From Bacteroidia bacterium (GTDB lineage Bacteria; Bacteroidota; Bacteroidia; UBA4408): a stretch of DNA of 64,000 nt. The first letter of the stretch is position 1. Every line of letters begins with the position of its first letter. This document shows, in pieces, positions 25,376-35,409 of this stretch. The position numbers and the translations under genes are program-made. The stretch is taken from assembly GCA_020845635.1 (NCBI GenBank), contig JADLFI010000037.1, positions 62,001-126,000 on the forward strand, given 5' to 3'. Below the pieces are notes generated by a model. It worked only from the letters and a program-made list of their open reading frames with translations. It did no database searches and had not been told where the DNA came from.

Positions 25376-27816
25376 ACTTTAATTTTTATTCCGGAGTTTA
25401 TTCTTGTTTTTTGACTATAAGCTGCCAATAATTCTAATCGAAGAAAGAGTCTTTGTATCCCTATACCAAACTCAAAATAATTTTGAATATGGTCGTTATT
25501 CAAATAATGTATAGAAAGTACTTCTTGCAAACGTAATAGTTTTATCAGGGGTATTTTGTTAAACAAAAAGCCTTTCATGTTATACTCTCCGTGGGCTTGC
25601 AAAAAATAGTTATTGGTGCTGTAGGTATAATAATCTAACAACAAAAAATTAGTTAGTTCCATAGAAGCTATAAAGATATTTTTTTCATTAAAATGAAAAT
25701 AATCAATAAAGTAATTAGGCTTCCTAAAGAGTGATTTTCCGGCAGATAATTGATAATTAAATTCGCCAAATAATTTCATATTAAGACTTTGCTTTAATGA
25801 AAAAATTGCAAAATCAAAGTACTTATTATTTCCCTTTTCAATAGTATATCCCAAAGTGTATTTTAGATTCAGCTCAGGGTAATTGTTATCCAACATATAT
25901 TTGTAATGCGGATATTTAATATAGGTTTGTTTAATCTTGTAGGTAAATTCAGGACTAAGCTGTATTAAAGAATGTTCTTTAAAAGCAGGGGCATCATTTA
26001 CTTTATCTTCAGGGTTATTAGACCAAAATTCTTTATTTTTTATATTGCGAAAGCTATAGGAACTATGATTTACAGCGGCTTTTCTGTAGGCATACTGTAA
26101 ATTAAGTTTTAAATATCCACCATTAACAACTTCGCTATTATTAGAGATAGATATATAATTCCTTTGATATAGTTTCATGAAATTTTCTTCTTTAAGAAGT
26201 GTATATCCTGTATTGAAAAAAGGAGGGATAGCGTAAGGTTTATATTGTTCAAAAACACTGCCGGCATTTATTGAAAATTGAGCCGATTTTAGTGGATTAT
26301 AATTATTCTGGTACATTAAATAACCCAACCAAGTTTTATTGGCAAAACCATAACCTAAGCCGCCTCTATAGGTTGTACTTTTATTGTTCTCATAGTCTTT
26401 ATAATAACTTACTATCGGCAATATACATAAGCCCTGCACCGTATTAAATGACAAAAATGAACCGGGGGAGTTTATACCCCAACCCCATTTTTCATGAGTA
26501 TTCCTATAGTTGTATCCTGTAATAAAACTAGTCCATTTTAATTGATTTCTTTCTTTATCTACCGAGTCTTTAAATTGTTTGGTGTTCTTAATGGCAGCAA
26601 CACTATCGCGCCATCTATAATCTCTTTCTTCTTCGTATGTTAAAGCTACAGGCCTATTTTCTTTCCAATATATCGAATCTTTTTTATTGGCATCTTCTTT
26701 TACTTCCATTTGGTTGCTAGAGAAATATCGGTATGGGAAATAAGGATTAATTTTATAATCAGAGTTTATTCCAAGATAAGTTCCTCCTCCTCTAAACCCC
26801 ATAAAATCAAAGCTAAAAGAGAACTTGTTGGTAAAAGGCATCCAAATATCATCAGTTACAGGTAAAAAAATTTGATTTATGTAAAGCGTATCCACATATT
26901 CAATCTGGGCATCTTTTGTTAAATACAAATCGGTGCTATGAATACGCCAACTGTCTTCCATAATATAAATAATTCCGGCAAAGGCCGGATCATTTTTTCG
27001 TTTAGGAATTACCTGTATTTTATTGATAAGTTGTCCGTTTTCGTAAAAGGTTCCCAACAACTTATAGCGATAGGTTAACATGGCACTGTTGGATATAGGT
27101 GATATAAAACCCCTATTTCCCAAACCCGCAATGTCCAAAACATTCTCATAAAAATTAAACAACATATCGCTGGCCTGATTATAGCTGAAAGCTTGATTAT
27201 CACCACTTACCAGTGAGGAAATCATTTCTTCTCTGATTTTATCGGGCTGTTTAAAACTAAACTTTGAGACCGATTCTGACATGTATATTATTCCCGAGGT
27301 TTTATCCCAGCTATTTTGAATGTTTACTTTCACGCCCATTACCTTGCGTGGAACATCTTTAAGTTTTTGAACTCCTTTAATGTAAACATTGCACGAGTAT
27401 GATTCCACTTGATCTTTATAAAATTTGCGCTTATTAATTGCATTTCTGATTACGGCATAAGCCGGGTCTTCGGCATCTGCATACACAATCATTTCTTTAA
27501 TTTGAACAGTTTCTTCTTTTAATACAAAATTGAGTGTTGCGTTGTTTTGGTCAAGAATAATTGTTTTAGTTTCGGGTTTATAACCAATACTTTTTACGGT
27601 AATTGAATAATTCCCATTACTCAAATTAAGGGTATATAAGCCTTCTTCATTACAACTTGTACCAATGGTTGTGCCACTCACAAAAACACTGGCAAATGGT
27701 ATTACCTTTCCTTTTTCATCTTTAACCGTACCACTGATTGTATAAGCTATTGCAGTGTAGTTGCAGAACAAAAACAAAACATAAAATAAGAATCTGTCTT
27801 TAAAATCAATCTTCAA
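25366..27816 (-). CDS. DUF5686 outer-membrane protein with carboxypeptidase regulatory-like domain
   Basis: An 816-residue exported protein. After a signal peptide (residues 1-24) comes a CarboxypepD_reg-like domain, marked by ISGTVKDEKGKVIPFASVFV and GNYSITVKSIGYKP (about 27-115), as in TonB-dependent receptors. The remainder matches the DUF5686 organisation, with long beta-strand segments ending in an aromatic-rich barrel-like terminus (FEFGIGIQRLFLRLELL). It has no TonB box or plug, so it is not a typical transporter. A TTG at 27816 is the start, supported by the signal peptide directly after it. It lies 7 bases after glnN. Confidence 0.8.
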   Translation of the reverse strand: MKIDFKDRFLFYVLFLFCNYTAIAYTISGTVKDEKGKVIPFASVFVSGTTIGTSCNEEGLYTLNLSNGNYSITVKSIGYKPETKTIILDQNNATLNFVLKEETVQIKEMIVYADAEDPAYAVIRNAINKRKFYKDQVESYSCNVYIKGVQKLKDVPRKVMGVKVNIQNSWDKTSGIIYMSESVSKFSFKQPDKIREEMISSLVSGDNQAFSYNQASDMLFNFYENVLDIAGLGNRGFISPISNSAMLTYRYKLLGTFYENGQLINKIQVIPKRKNDPAFAGIIYIMEDSWRIHSTDLYLTKDAQIEYVDTLYINQIFLPVTDDIWMPFTNKFSFSFDFMGFRGGGTYLGINSDYKINPYFPYRYFSSNQMEVKEDANKKDSIYWKENRPVALTYEEERDYRWRDSVAAIKNTKQFKDSVDKERNQLKWTSFITGYNYRNTHEKWGWGINSPGSFLSFNTVQGLCILPIVSYYKDYENNKSTTYRGGLGYGFANKTWLGYLMYQNNYNPLKSAQFSINAGSVFEQYKPYAIPPFFNTGYTLLKEENFMKLYQRNYISISNNSEVVNGGYLKLNLQYAYRKAAVNHSSYSFRNIKNKEFWSNNPEDKVNDAPAFKEHSLIQLSPEFTYKIKQTYIKYPHYKYMLDNNYPELNLKYTLGYTIEKGNNKYFDFAIFSLKQSLNMKLFGEFNYQLSAGKSLFRKPNYFIDYFHFNEKNIFIASMELTNFLLLDYYTYSTNNYFLQAHGEYNMKGFLFNKIPLIKLLRLQEVLSIHYLNNDHIQNYFEFGIGIQRLFLRLELLAAYSQKTRINSGIKIKVGL

Positions 27817-27823
27817 AATAATC

Positions 27824-30013
27824 CTATTTTGTAAACAGCAACTCTCGGTACTTAGGTAAAGGCCAATAGGTGTTATCGAGTAATAATTCTAATTTATCAA
27901 CCTCATACCTGATTACCTCAAAATAAGGTTTTACTTTATGGCAGTAGGCTAATGCTTGTTCTTTACCATGTTCCAGCTTATTGGCTTTTTTACGCTCTTC
28001 TATCATTTTATTTACAGATGATATGATAACCGAGACTCTTTCTGATATAGTTTTTATCATTTCAAGTTGTTCTCCGGCAATAGTCTGAAATTCTTTTCCG
28101 GCAAATAGCTCTTTTAACCCTTTTACATTGTCAACCAATACTTTTTGATAGCGTATAGCTACCGGCACTATGTGATTTAAGGCCAAATCGCCAATTACTC
28201 TCGATTCTATTTGTATCTTTTTTGTGTAAGTTTCTAAGTAAATTTCATGACGGGCCTCCATCTCGCGCTCGTTAAATATTTTATGAGCAAGGAAAAGTTT
28301 TTTTGTTTTCTTTGATACTAAAACCTCTAACGCCTCGGGAGTAGTTTTAATATTTTTCAAACCTCTCTTTTCAGCCTCTTTAACCCACTCGTCACCATAT
28401 CCGTTTCCTTCAAATCTAATATTTTTTGAGGCAACTATATACTCGCGCAACACTTTAAATATGGCTTCATCTTTTCCAACTCCTTTCTCAATCAAAACAT
28501 CTACTTCTTTTTTAAATTGTGTCAATTGTTCAGCAACAATAGTGTTAATCACTGTCATAGGCAATGAACAATTAGCCGATGAGCCAACAGCACGAAATTC
28601 AAACTTATTTCCGGTAAATGCAAATGGCGATGTTCTGTTTCTATCTGTATTGTCCCACAATATTTCAGGTATCTTGCCTATTCCTAATTTTAAATCTGTT
28701 TTTTCATCTGCCGACATCTTTCCGGCTTTTACTTTTTTCTCAATTTCATCAAGAATTTCGGAGAGTTGACTTCCTATAAAAACAGACATAATGGCCGGAG
28801 GAGCTTCATTAGCCCCTAATCGGTATTCGTTACCGGCAGTAGCTATAGATGAGCGAAGTAGGTCGGCATGTTCGTGAACTGCTTTTATGGTATTGATAAA
28901 AAATGTAAGAAACTGTAAATTGGTTTTTGGATTTTTTCCGGGCGATAACAAGTTTACTCCGGTATTTGTGCTTAAACTCCAATTATTATGTTTACCTGAA
29001 CCATTTACTCCGGCAAAAGGTTTTTCATGAAATAATACCTTAAAATTATGTCGTTCAGCCAATTTTGACATAATGTCCATTAATAATTGATTATGGTCAA
29101 CCGCTAAATTGCACTCTTCAAAGGCAGGGGCACACTCAAATTGATTAGGTGCTACTTCGTTGTGACGGGTTTTTACCGGAATTCCAAGCATTAAACATTC
29201 GGCCTCTAGCTCGCGCATATAATTTAAAATACGTTCAGGAATACTTCCAAAATAGTGGTCGTCTAATTGTTGCCCCTTTGCCGGAATATGTCCAAAAAGT
29301 GTACGGCCTGTCATAGTCAAATCAGGACGAGCATTAAACAAAGCCGAGTCCACCAAGAAATATTCTTGCTCCCACCCTAAGGTAGCATTAACTTTTGTAA
29401 TATTTTTATCAAAATACTGGCAAACCTCAACAGCCGCTTTATCAACTGCATTTAAGGCCTTAAGCAAAGGGGTCTTATAATCTAAAGCATCACCGGTGTA
29501 CGAAACAAATATAGTAGGAATACATAATGTTTTTCCAATTATATAAGCAGGCGAGGTAGGATCCCAAGCGGTGTAACCTCTAGCTTCAAAAGTGTTACGA
29601 ATACCTCCGCTCGGAAAACTTGATGCATCCGGTTCCTGTTGTACTAATTTATCGGCCTCAAAGCTCTCAATGGCATTTCCTTTGCTGTCAGGCTCAAAAA
29701 AAGAATCGTGTTTCTCGGCAGTAGTACCGGTTAAAGGCTGAAACCAATGGGTATAATGTGTTGCCCCCTTGCTCATAGCCCATGCCTTCATTCCGGTAGC
29801 AACAATACCGGCTATTTTACGATCAATAATGGTTCCTTTCTCTATGGCTTCCATTATATTTTCATACGCTTCTTTAGGTATAAACTCACGCATGGCACGT
29901 TTATTAAATACTCTGATTCCATAAATTTCAGAACTCTTACTATATGAAACTAATGGTGCAACAGGAGTGCGGTGTAGCACTTCGTTAAAGGCTGTAAATC
30001 TTAAAGAGGACAT
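27824..30013 (-). CDS. glnN: Glutamine synthetase type III
   Basis: A 729-residue ammonia-assimilating enzyme, far longer than GSI and with the GSIII N-terminus (SLRFTAFNEVLHRTPVAPL). Conserved GS active-site segments include ATLGWEQEYFLVD, TRHNEVAPNQFECAPAFEEC, GVNGSGKHNNWSLSTN and DRNRTSPFAFTGNKFEFRAVG. The C-terminal region of about 150 residues is helical, as is normal for the family. It makes glutamine from glutamate, NH3 and ATP and would supply GlmS and PabB among others. It is preceded by a -7 box and two direct repeats. Confidence 0.96.
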   Translation of the reverse strand: MSSLRFTAFNEVLHRTPVAPLVSYSKSSEIYGIRVFNKRAMREFIPKEAYENIMEAIEKGTIIDRKIAGIVATGMKAWAMSKGATHYTHWFQPLTGTTAEKHDSFFEPDSKGNAIESFEADKLVQQEPDASSFPSGGIRNTFEARGYTAWDPTSPAYIIGKTLCIPTIFVSYTGDALDYKTPLLKALNAVDKAAVEVCQYFDKNITKVNATLGWEQEYFLVDSALFNARPDLTMTGRTLFGHIPAKGQQLDDHYFGSIPERILNYMRELEAECLMLGIPVKTRHNEVAPNQFECAPAFEECNLAVDHNQLLMDIMSKLAERHNFKVLFHEKPFAGVNGSGKHNNWSLSTNTGVNLLSPGKNPKTNLQFLTFFINTIKAVHEHADLLRSSIATAGNEYRLGANEAPPAIMSVFIGSQLSEILDEIEKKVKAGKMSADEKTDLKLGIGKIPEILWDNTDRNRTSPFAFTGNKFEFRAVGSSANCSLPMTVINTIVAEQLTQFKKEVDVLIEKGVGKDEAIFKVLREYIVASKNIRFEGNGYGDEWVKEAEKRGLKNIKTTPEALEVLVSKKTKKLFLAHKIFNEREMEARHEIYLETYTKKIQIESRVIGDLALNHIVPVAIRYQKVLVDNVKGLKELFAGKEFQTIAGEQLEMIKTISERVSVIISSVNKMIEERKKANKLEHGKEQALAYCHKVKPYFEVIRYEVDKLELLLDNTYWPLPKYRELLFTK

Positions 30014-30044
30014 TTTAATATTATTTAATGTTATTTTATGGGGG

Positions 30045-30052
30045 CAAAAATA
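30045..30052 (-). promoter_or_regulatory. Candidate -7 box for glnN
   Basis: On the minus strand the sequence reads TATTTTTG, matching TAnnTTTG, 31 bases upstream of the glnN ATG. The expected -33 position falls on the first of the two C-rich direct repeats. Confidence 0.45.
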
Positions 30053-30072
30053 AATATTTTTTTAAATATTCT

Positions 30073-30091
30073 ACAACACCCCCCTAAAAAA
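30073..30091. repeat. Direct repeat copy 1 upstream of glnN
   Basis: ACAACACCCCCCTAAAAAA is nearly repeated 54 bases further upstream. It covers the expected -33 region of the glnN promoter, so it may be a regulator-binding site. Confidence 0.55.
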
Positions 30092-30126
30092 TTTACATTA
30101 AAATAGTAAAAATTATATTTTCTCAA

Positions 30127-30145
30127 ACAACACCCCCTAAAAAAA
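30127..30145. repeat. Direct repeat copy 2 upstream of glnN
   Basis: ACAACACCCCCTAAAAAAA, differing from copy 1 by one C in the C-run and one A at the end. The 54-base spacing is close to five helical turns. It is followed by TGGGGT, which could pair with part of the C-run as a weak hairpin after the subtilase gene of the other transcript direction. Confidence 0.55.
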
Positions 30146-30171
30146 TGGGGTCTAACTAAAATAATATTACT

Positions 30172-31848
30172 TTATTGCTTTATTAATTTGGCTATGATAC
30201 GATCTTTTTTACCCACTATTTCTAATATATATAATCCTTTACCCATACTATTAGCCATAGGAAGATTAAAATCATTAATACTTCTGCCTTCACACCACAA
30301 CTTATCTCGCAATACTTCTCTGCCCATTATATCAAACATTTTAATTTCTATTTCCTGAGTATCGCCCGAGTAGTATTTTATTCTAATCATATCGTTAAAG
30401 GGGTTGGGAGCAATAAGTTCTACACGACTTATATTTATATGCTCTAACTTTTGCCCGGTTATAATATAATAGGCCTGTGCAAAATCAGGAATACCGTACC
30501 CCTTAAGAGAATCGGGGCTATTAAACTGATCGCAGCTTTGCAGTATTTTTTGTATTAACTCTGATGCTTTAAGTGTTGGTGCTGCCTCCCACAACGAAGC
30601 GCAAAGACCTGCAATTAAGGGGCTAGACAAAGAAGTACCATTGCCCGTTATAAACTGTAAGGGTTGATATTGCCCAACCGTGGCAACCCCTTGAGCAGCC
30701 AAATCTGGCTTTATACGCCCATCAGCACTATTTCCGCGCGAACTAAAATCGGCCACGTTCTCGTTAGAATCAACAGCTCCTACTGTAAGAATATTATTGG
30801 CGTCAGCAGGAACTGAAATGCGCAGCCAAGGGTTATTACCACTATTTCCGGCACTGTTACAAACAACCATTCCTTTGGAGGCTGCTATTTCTGCTCCAAT
30901 ACTCGCCATGGCTGTTTGTCCATCTAAATCAGCATAAGTATGGTTTTGAGCCGGGTTATCAAAAGTGGTATAACCTAATGATGAGTTTATAATGTCGGCT
31001 CCCACACTATCGGCAAACTCTGCAGCACATACCCAATTAAACTCTTCAATTAGGTATTCATTTGCTGCATCTTCGCTACGTAACAACCAATAATCAGCCT
31101 TTGGCGCAGTACCAATTAAAGAACCGGGTGAATTACCCCCCATAATAGATAATACATACGTTCCGTGATAATGATCGTCATAGACATTACTATGGCGTGA
31201 TACAAAATCCCAAGTTCCCTTTATTTGATTATTGATAAATAAACTATCAAAGGTTTCGCATTGGTTGGTAATTAAAAAACCCGCATCTATAACAGCTATA
31301 GTTTTATTATTCCCTAAATAACCGGCATTATGTAGCATATCGCCATTGAGCATGTGAATTTGTGTATATGCCGGTCCGTAATCAAGTAATGAGGTAGAAC
31401 TACTTTGTTGGATTTTTAAATTATTATTTAATGGTTTGAAGTCATTTTCAAATTTTGACTCTTTGGGTGTAATGGCCTTTCGTTGAACAGCGTTTATGTT
31501 AACAACAAATGGAAGATTTTGAATTTGAGTCAAGATGGTTGAATCATTACAATATATAGAAACAGCATTTAACCATTTTGAACGATTTAACACCTGAGCT
31601 CCTGTGTTCTCAATTTGACTTATATAGTTATTATTTACAGGAAAATCTTGTTGCGAAATAGTAATGGCTTGGTTATTTCTCCTGTCAATGGCTTTTTGTG
31701 ATAAGTACTGTAATGGTGCTCCTACGGTGTAGGGTGTATTATTTTTATCTGAAAATTTTACAATAAAAATGGTTGAAGAGGTTTGTTGCGCTAAACATAC
31801 AGTTAAGCAGGCACATAAAAAAATGTAAAGTAAAATATACTTTCTCAT
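30172..31848 (-). CDS. Subtilisin-like serine protease (S8) with T9SS type A sorting domain
   Basis: A 558-residue secreted protease. A signal peptide ends at CLAQ (about residue 21). The catalytic triad reads D188 in AVIDAGF, H228 in DDHYHGTYV and S406 in GNGTSLSSPLIAG, with the oxyanion N335 in NSAGNSG. The last 80 residues form a type IX secretion sorting domain (LIAPNPFNDMIRIKYYS ... GKGLYILEIVGKKDRIIAKL), so the enzyme is exported to the surface or medium. Residues between the signal and the triad probably form an inhibitor-like prodomain. Confidence 0.92.
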   Translation of the reverse strand: MRKYILLYIFLCACLTVCLAQQTSSTIFIVKFSDKNNTPYTVGAPLQYLSQKAIDRRNNQAITISQQDFPVNNNYISQIENTGAQVLNRSKWLNAVSIYCNDSTILTQIQNLPFVVNINAVQRKAITPKESKFENDFKPLNNNLKIQQSSSTSLLDYGPAYTQIHMLNGDMLHNAGYLGNNKTIAVIDAGFLITNQCETFDSLFINNQIKGTWDFVSRHSNVYDDHYHGTYVLSIMGGNSPGSLIGTAPKADYWLLRSEDAANEYLIEEFNWVCAAEFADSVGADIINSSLGYTTFDNPAQNHTYADLDGQTAMASIGAEIAASKGMVVCNSAGNSGNNPWLRISVPADANNILTVGAVDSNENVADFSSRGNSADGRIKPDLAAQGVATVGQYQPLQFITGNGTSLSSPLIAGLCASLWEAAPTLKASELIQKILQSCDQFNSPDSLKGYGIPDFAQAYYIITGQKLEHINISRVELIAPNPFNDMIRIKYYSGDTQEIEIKMFDIMGREVLRDKLWCEGRSINDFNLPMANSMGKGLYILEIVGKKDRIIAKLIKQ

Positions 31849-31882
31849 AGTTAAAGCGATGAAATATTATGTAAATATATCT

Positions 31883-34800
31883 CTAATTTTTCTGAAGCTT
31901 AAAACTTAAACGATAAACTGTTCCTGAAACATTCAATTTTTCAACAAAACCATCTAATTGTGCCGATAGAACTTTTATTAGTTCCAGCCCCAAGGTGTTA
32001 TTCTCTGTATTATTCGGGTTTATATCAAACCCCCTCCCATTATCACCGATTGTCATTTCATAAACATTATACCCTTTCTCTGTTAACCTAATACTTATTT
32101 CACCTTTTTTCAAATCAACAAACGCATATTTAAGTGAGTTTGACACAATCTCATTTAGAAGCAATCCAAGGGGTACCAATGTGTTCAGGTTAAAGTATTC
32201 TGTTTGCAATTCTGTTTTCAACTCTATTTCTTTATCAATATTGTAAATCTTAATCAAATCCTGTATTAGTATTATGATATATTCTTTTAAATTAATTTTT
32301 TTAAAGTCTTTCGATTTGTATAGTCTTTCGTGGATGAGCGAAATAGTTCTGATTCGGTTTTTACATTCTTCAAACACATGTAATGCTTTTTTATCTTCAA
32401 TATAGGTTGCTTGAATGTTTATTAAACTGTTTATTACCTGCAAGTTGTTTTTTACTCTATGATGAACTTCTTTTAATAATATTTCTTTCTCTTCATTTTG
32501 TTTTTGAATTTGGTAAGTACGTTCGGCTATAATATATTCTAATTTCTCTAAGTCCTTCAACGCTAATTTTTTCTTATACTTGTTGTAAAAATAATATAAA
32601 TATCCGGCTATAGCAGATACCAATAATATAACCCAAATATTCATATAAATGGGAGTTTTTATTTCAAAAGGATATTCAACAATATTACTTTCTAAATTAT
32701 TATTATTGATTGACTTAACTTTTAGCGTGTATTTCCCGGGAGATAGGTTTGAATAGGAAGCTATGTTTAATTGAGACCAAGGAGACCACTCATTATCAAC
32801 ACCTTCAAGGATATAAGAATACTTCTTCTTATATGGGTTAGAGGGATTAATCGCATAAAAACTAAATGATACCCTATCTGTACCGTAAGGTAGTTTGGGG
32901 TTTAAGGCTAACCTATACCAATAATCTTTATATTCTTCCTGTGTATTAACATACTCATTAAAATTAACTTTAAATGATTCTATTTGTAGAATATCTTTAG
33001 AGTTCTGGGGTATTTCCAATAAGGAATTGTATTTTATTATTCCTTTTACTGTTCCAAAATAAATCTCCCCTTCTTTGTTCATTGCCACTGAGCGACTATT
33101 ACATTCTATTCCTTTAAATCCTTCATTTAATCCATAACTCTTTATATTTAATAAAGCACCCTTCTCATCAAACGAAAGCTTATCAATACCTTTATTGGTT
33201 CCTGCCCATATATTTCCATCTTTATCACATATAACCGAATAAATAGTGCTTGCCGATAATCCGCTCTTTACTCCATAATTAACAAATTTCTTCCCATCCC
33301 AAAATGAAATACACTTGTCTGTCCCTATCCACAACCTATTGAATTTATCTACCGCCATTGATCCAATATATGAATTACAAAAACTTTTGTTATTATCTAA
33401 AAAAGAAAAATCATCATCTTTTATTACCCATACTCCAACAGCAGTTCCCACGTATATTTCATCTTTTATTTGGCAAATACTGTAAATATTTATTTGATAT
33501 AATTTTTTTGCATCAATTACTGATATTAATTTTCCATTACGATATTTATAAACTCCTTGTCCTGATGTTCCCACCCAAATATCCCCATTTTGACTTTGAA
33601 AAATTGTGCTAATCCTTAATCGGGGTTCCTCCGGCACGCCAGGCAATCGTTTAAAGCTATTCCCATCATAAACAACTAAGCCTCTTGAGCCTCCAAAAAG
33701 TATTCTTTTATCTTGCAAAACACAAATACTTTGTAAATGCAAAGTTCTGATTAAAGGGTCTTCTTTATAGTTTATAACCCTTTTTCCATCGTATTTTAAT
33801 ACTCCCAAAAAGTTTGAGCCAAACCATAAATTATTGTCATTATCTACAGCCATACTAAATACTTCTTCCTGGTTCAAACCATTAATGTTGTCAAAATAGG
33901 TAAAGGATCGATCTTTAAATTTTATTAGTCCAAAGCCTCTGGTACCAATCCACATAGTATTATGGCTGTCCTGATACACGGAAATAGTTTTATTGCTTTG
34001 CAATCCATTTTTTGTACTGTAATGAAAATACCCATCACTTTCTTGGCAAAATAAACCCGATGTACTGGTTGTAATCCACCTCCGGTTTAAACGATCTATA
34101 TAAATATTGTTATAATGGTCATCGGCATGTACTGTTGGAAGGTCTGACGAAATATTTTCCGCGGTATTTAATGTCCCGTCTGCTTTAATTTGCTGTAAAA
34201 AAATTTTATTTGATTCTAATATTAGGTTTATCCTATTATTGGTATCAATATCAAAGGCTACAATTCCTTCCCGTGTGGCGTTATTTATTGACTTTAAGGT
34301 ATTATCTTCGAGTGTAAACAAACCCTTATCAGAGGCTACCCATATTTTCCCCTGTTTGTCTTGTTTTATTCCGCTAATTTTAATTTTTGCTTTAAGTTCT
34401 TGTTTAATAGAAACAAATTTTCCATCCTTTAGATAGCTTATACCGGCAATAGTTCCTGCATATATTTTACCCTGCTTATCAATATAAATTTTAGTAATAT
34501 AACTACTAGGCAGACCTTTGTTGTAAATGGTAAATTTCTTCCCGTCAAACTTTGATAGCCCTCCCCATGTAGCCCCAATCCATAAATTTCCGTTTTTGTC
34601 TTCTGCAATTCCGGTAACAATCTGCCCTCCCAATCCGTTCTCTGAATCGAAGGTAATAAACTCCTTACCATCAAATCTACAAATACCACCACCTGAGGTG
34701 CCCACCCAAATATATCCTCTGGAATCTTGAAAAATACAATTAACCTCACTCTGTGCTAATCCTTCCTCTAATGAAAAACTTTTAAAATTATATAGCTGCG

Positions 34801-34894
34801 CTTTGGATATTAACGAAAAAAGAACAAAAGGGATAATAAGAAAAATCCTTTTATATAACGCAAGTTGCCATAGGCTATTATTAGATACTATCAC
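31883..34894 (-). CDS. Two-component-regulator propeller sensor histidine kinase (HisKA_2 type)
   Basis: A 1003-residue membrane sensor. After a signal anchor come two-component-regulator propeller repeats over about residues 35-640 (motifs such as DSRGYIWVGTSGGGICRFDG and DKNGNLWIGA), then a Y_Y_Y domain (YSNLSPGKYTLKVKSINNN), a single helix (IWVILLVSAIAGYLYYFY) and a cytoplasmic kinase. The dimerisation/phospho-acceptor box is EVHHRVKNNLQVINSL with His811/812, and the ATPase has NEIVSNSLKYAF and GDNGRGFD. There is no receiver or HTH, so it differs from the hybrid SusR-like proteins. GTG at 34894 is the upstream start. A cognate response regulator is not in the window. Confidence 0.88.
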   Translation of the reverse strand: MIVSNNSLWQLALYKRIFLIIPFVLFSLISKAQLYNFKSFSLEEGLAQSEVNCIFQDSRGYIWVGTSGGGICRFDGKEFITFDSENGLGGQIVTGIAEDKNGNLWIGATWGGLSKFDGKKFTIYNKGLPSSYITKIYIDKQGKIYAGTIAGISYLKDGKFVSIKQELKAKIKISGIKQDKQGKIWVASDKGLFTLEDNTLKSINNATREGIVAFDIDTNNRINLILESNKIFLQQIKADGTLNTAENISSDLPTVHADDHYNNIYIDRLNRRWITTSTSGLFCQESDGYFHYSTKNGLQSNKTISVYQDSHNTMWIGTRGFGLIKFKDRSFTYFDNINGLNQEEVFSMAVDNDNNLWFGSNFLGVLKYDGKRVINYKEDPLIRTLHLQSICVLQDKRILFGGSRGLVVYDGNSFKRLPGVPEEPRLRISTIFQSQNGDIWVGTSGQGVYKYRNGKLISVIDAKKLYQINIYSICQIKDEIYVGTAVGVWVIKDDDFSFLDNNKSFCNSYIGSMAVDKFNRLWIGTDKCISFWDGKKFVNYGVKSGLSASTIYSVICDKDGNIWAGTNKGIDKLSFDEKGALLNIKSYGLNEGFKGIECNSRSVAMNKEGEIYFGTVKGIIKYNSLLEIPQNSKDILQIESFKVNFNEYVNTQEEYKDYWYRLALNPKLPYGTDRVSFSFYAINPSNPYKKKYSYILEGVDNEWSPWSQLNIASYSNLSPGKYTLKVKSINNNNLESNIVEYPFEIKTPIYMNIWVILLVSAIAGYLYYFYNKYKKKLALKDLEKLEYIIAERTYQIQKQNEEKEILLKEVHHRVKNNLQVINSLINIQATYIEDKKALHVFEECKNRIRTISLIHERLYKSKDFKKINLKEYIIILIQDLIKIYNIDKEIELKTELQTEYFNLNTLVPLGLLLNEIVSNSLKYAFVDLKKGEISIRLTEKGYNVYEMTIGDNGRGFDINPNNTENNTLGLELIKVLSAQLDGFVEKLNVSGTVYRLSFKLQKN

Positions 34895-34907
34895 AAAGTA
34901 GTTATTA

Positions 34908-35270
34908 TTAATTTTCTGTTCTTTTTACAATCATATAATAGTTATTATCAAGCCCTAAATAACCATACTCATAACAAAAATGGTAAACATTGCCGGTTTT
35001 GGTTTGGTATATATGTGTAAAGTATTTGAAATTAAATCCCTTTTCATTCAGTTTTGTTAAACTTATTTTTGCCTTCCCTTCATCATTATCTGCAATTTCT
35101 TCTAAAATTCTTCGATTTTTTCGCAATATATTATTAATATATCTAATCTCGGAGTTAGTGGTGCTGCTTAGTTTATTGTTATAGTTATTACGGCATTGAT
35201 CGTTGCAAAACTTTTTGTCTGAACGACCAACAATTTTCTCACCACAATCTAAACAAATTCTATCCATCAT
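34908..35270 (-). CDS. Small zinc-ribbon protein
   Basis: A 120-residue cytoplasmic protein. The N-terminus has a C4 zinc ribbon: CLDCGEKIVGRSDKKFC then NDQC, spaced as CxxC...CxxxxC. A basic and helical middle (NNILRKNRRILEEIADNDEG) and a beta-rich C-terminus (FKYFTHIYQTKTGNVYHF) follow. Similar small proteins are widespread in the phylum without a known role. It precedes the histidine kinase by 13 bases and may be co-transcribed. A second Met three bases in is an equally good start. Confidence 0.7.
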   Translation of the reverse strand: MMDRICLDCGEKIVGRSDKKFCNDQCRNNYNNKLSSTTNSEIRYINNILRKNRRILEEIADNDEGKAKISLTKLNEKGFNFKYFTHIYQTKTGNVYHFCYEYGYLGLDNNYYMIVKRTEN

Positions 35271-35381
35271 TAACTATAAAAGCTTGTTAACAACAATTTA
35301 CAATTATACTAAATTTTATGTCATTAACCCTTACAATTTGATAAATAATTTTCCATTTTCAGGAATTAGACCTAAAATAAC

Positions 35382-35389
35382 TATATTTG
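35382..35389 (+). promoter_or_regulatory. Candidate -7 box for tig
   Basis: TATATTTG matches TAnnTTTG and ends 20 bases before the trigger factor ATG. The -33 region is T-rich but lacks an exact TTTG at standard spacing. Confidence 0.5.
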
Positions 35390-35409
35390 CAGCCCAATTT
35401 TTAGAATAG

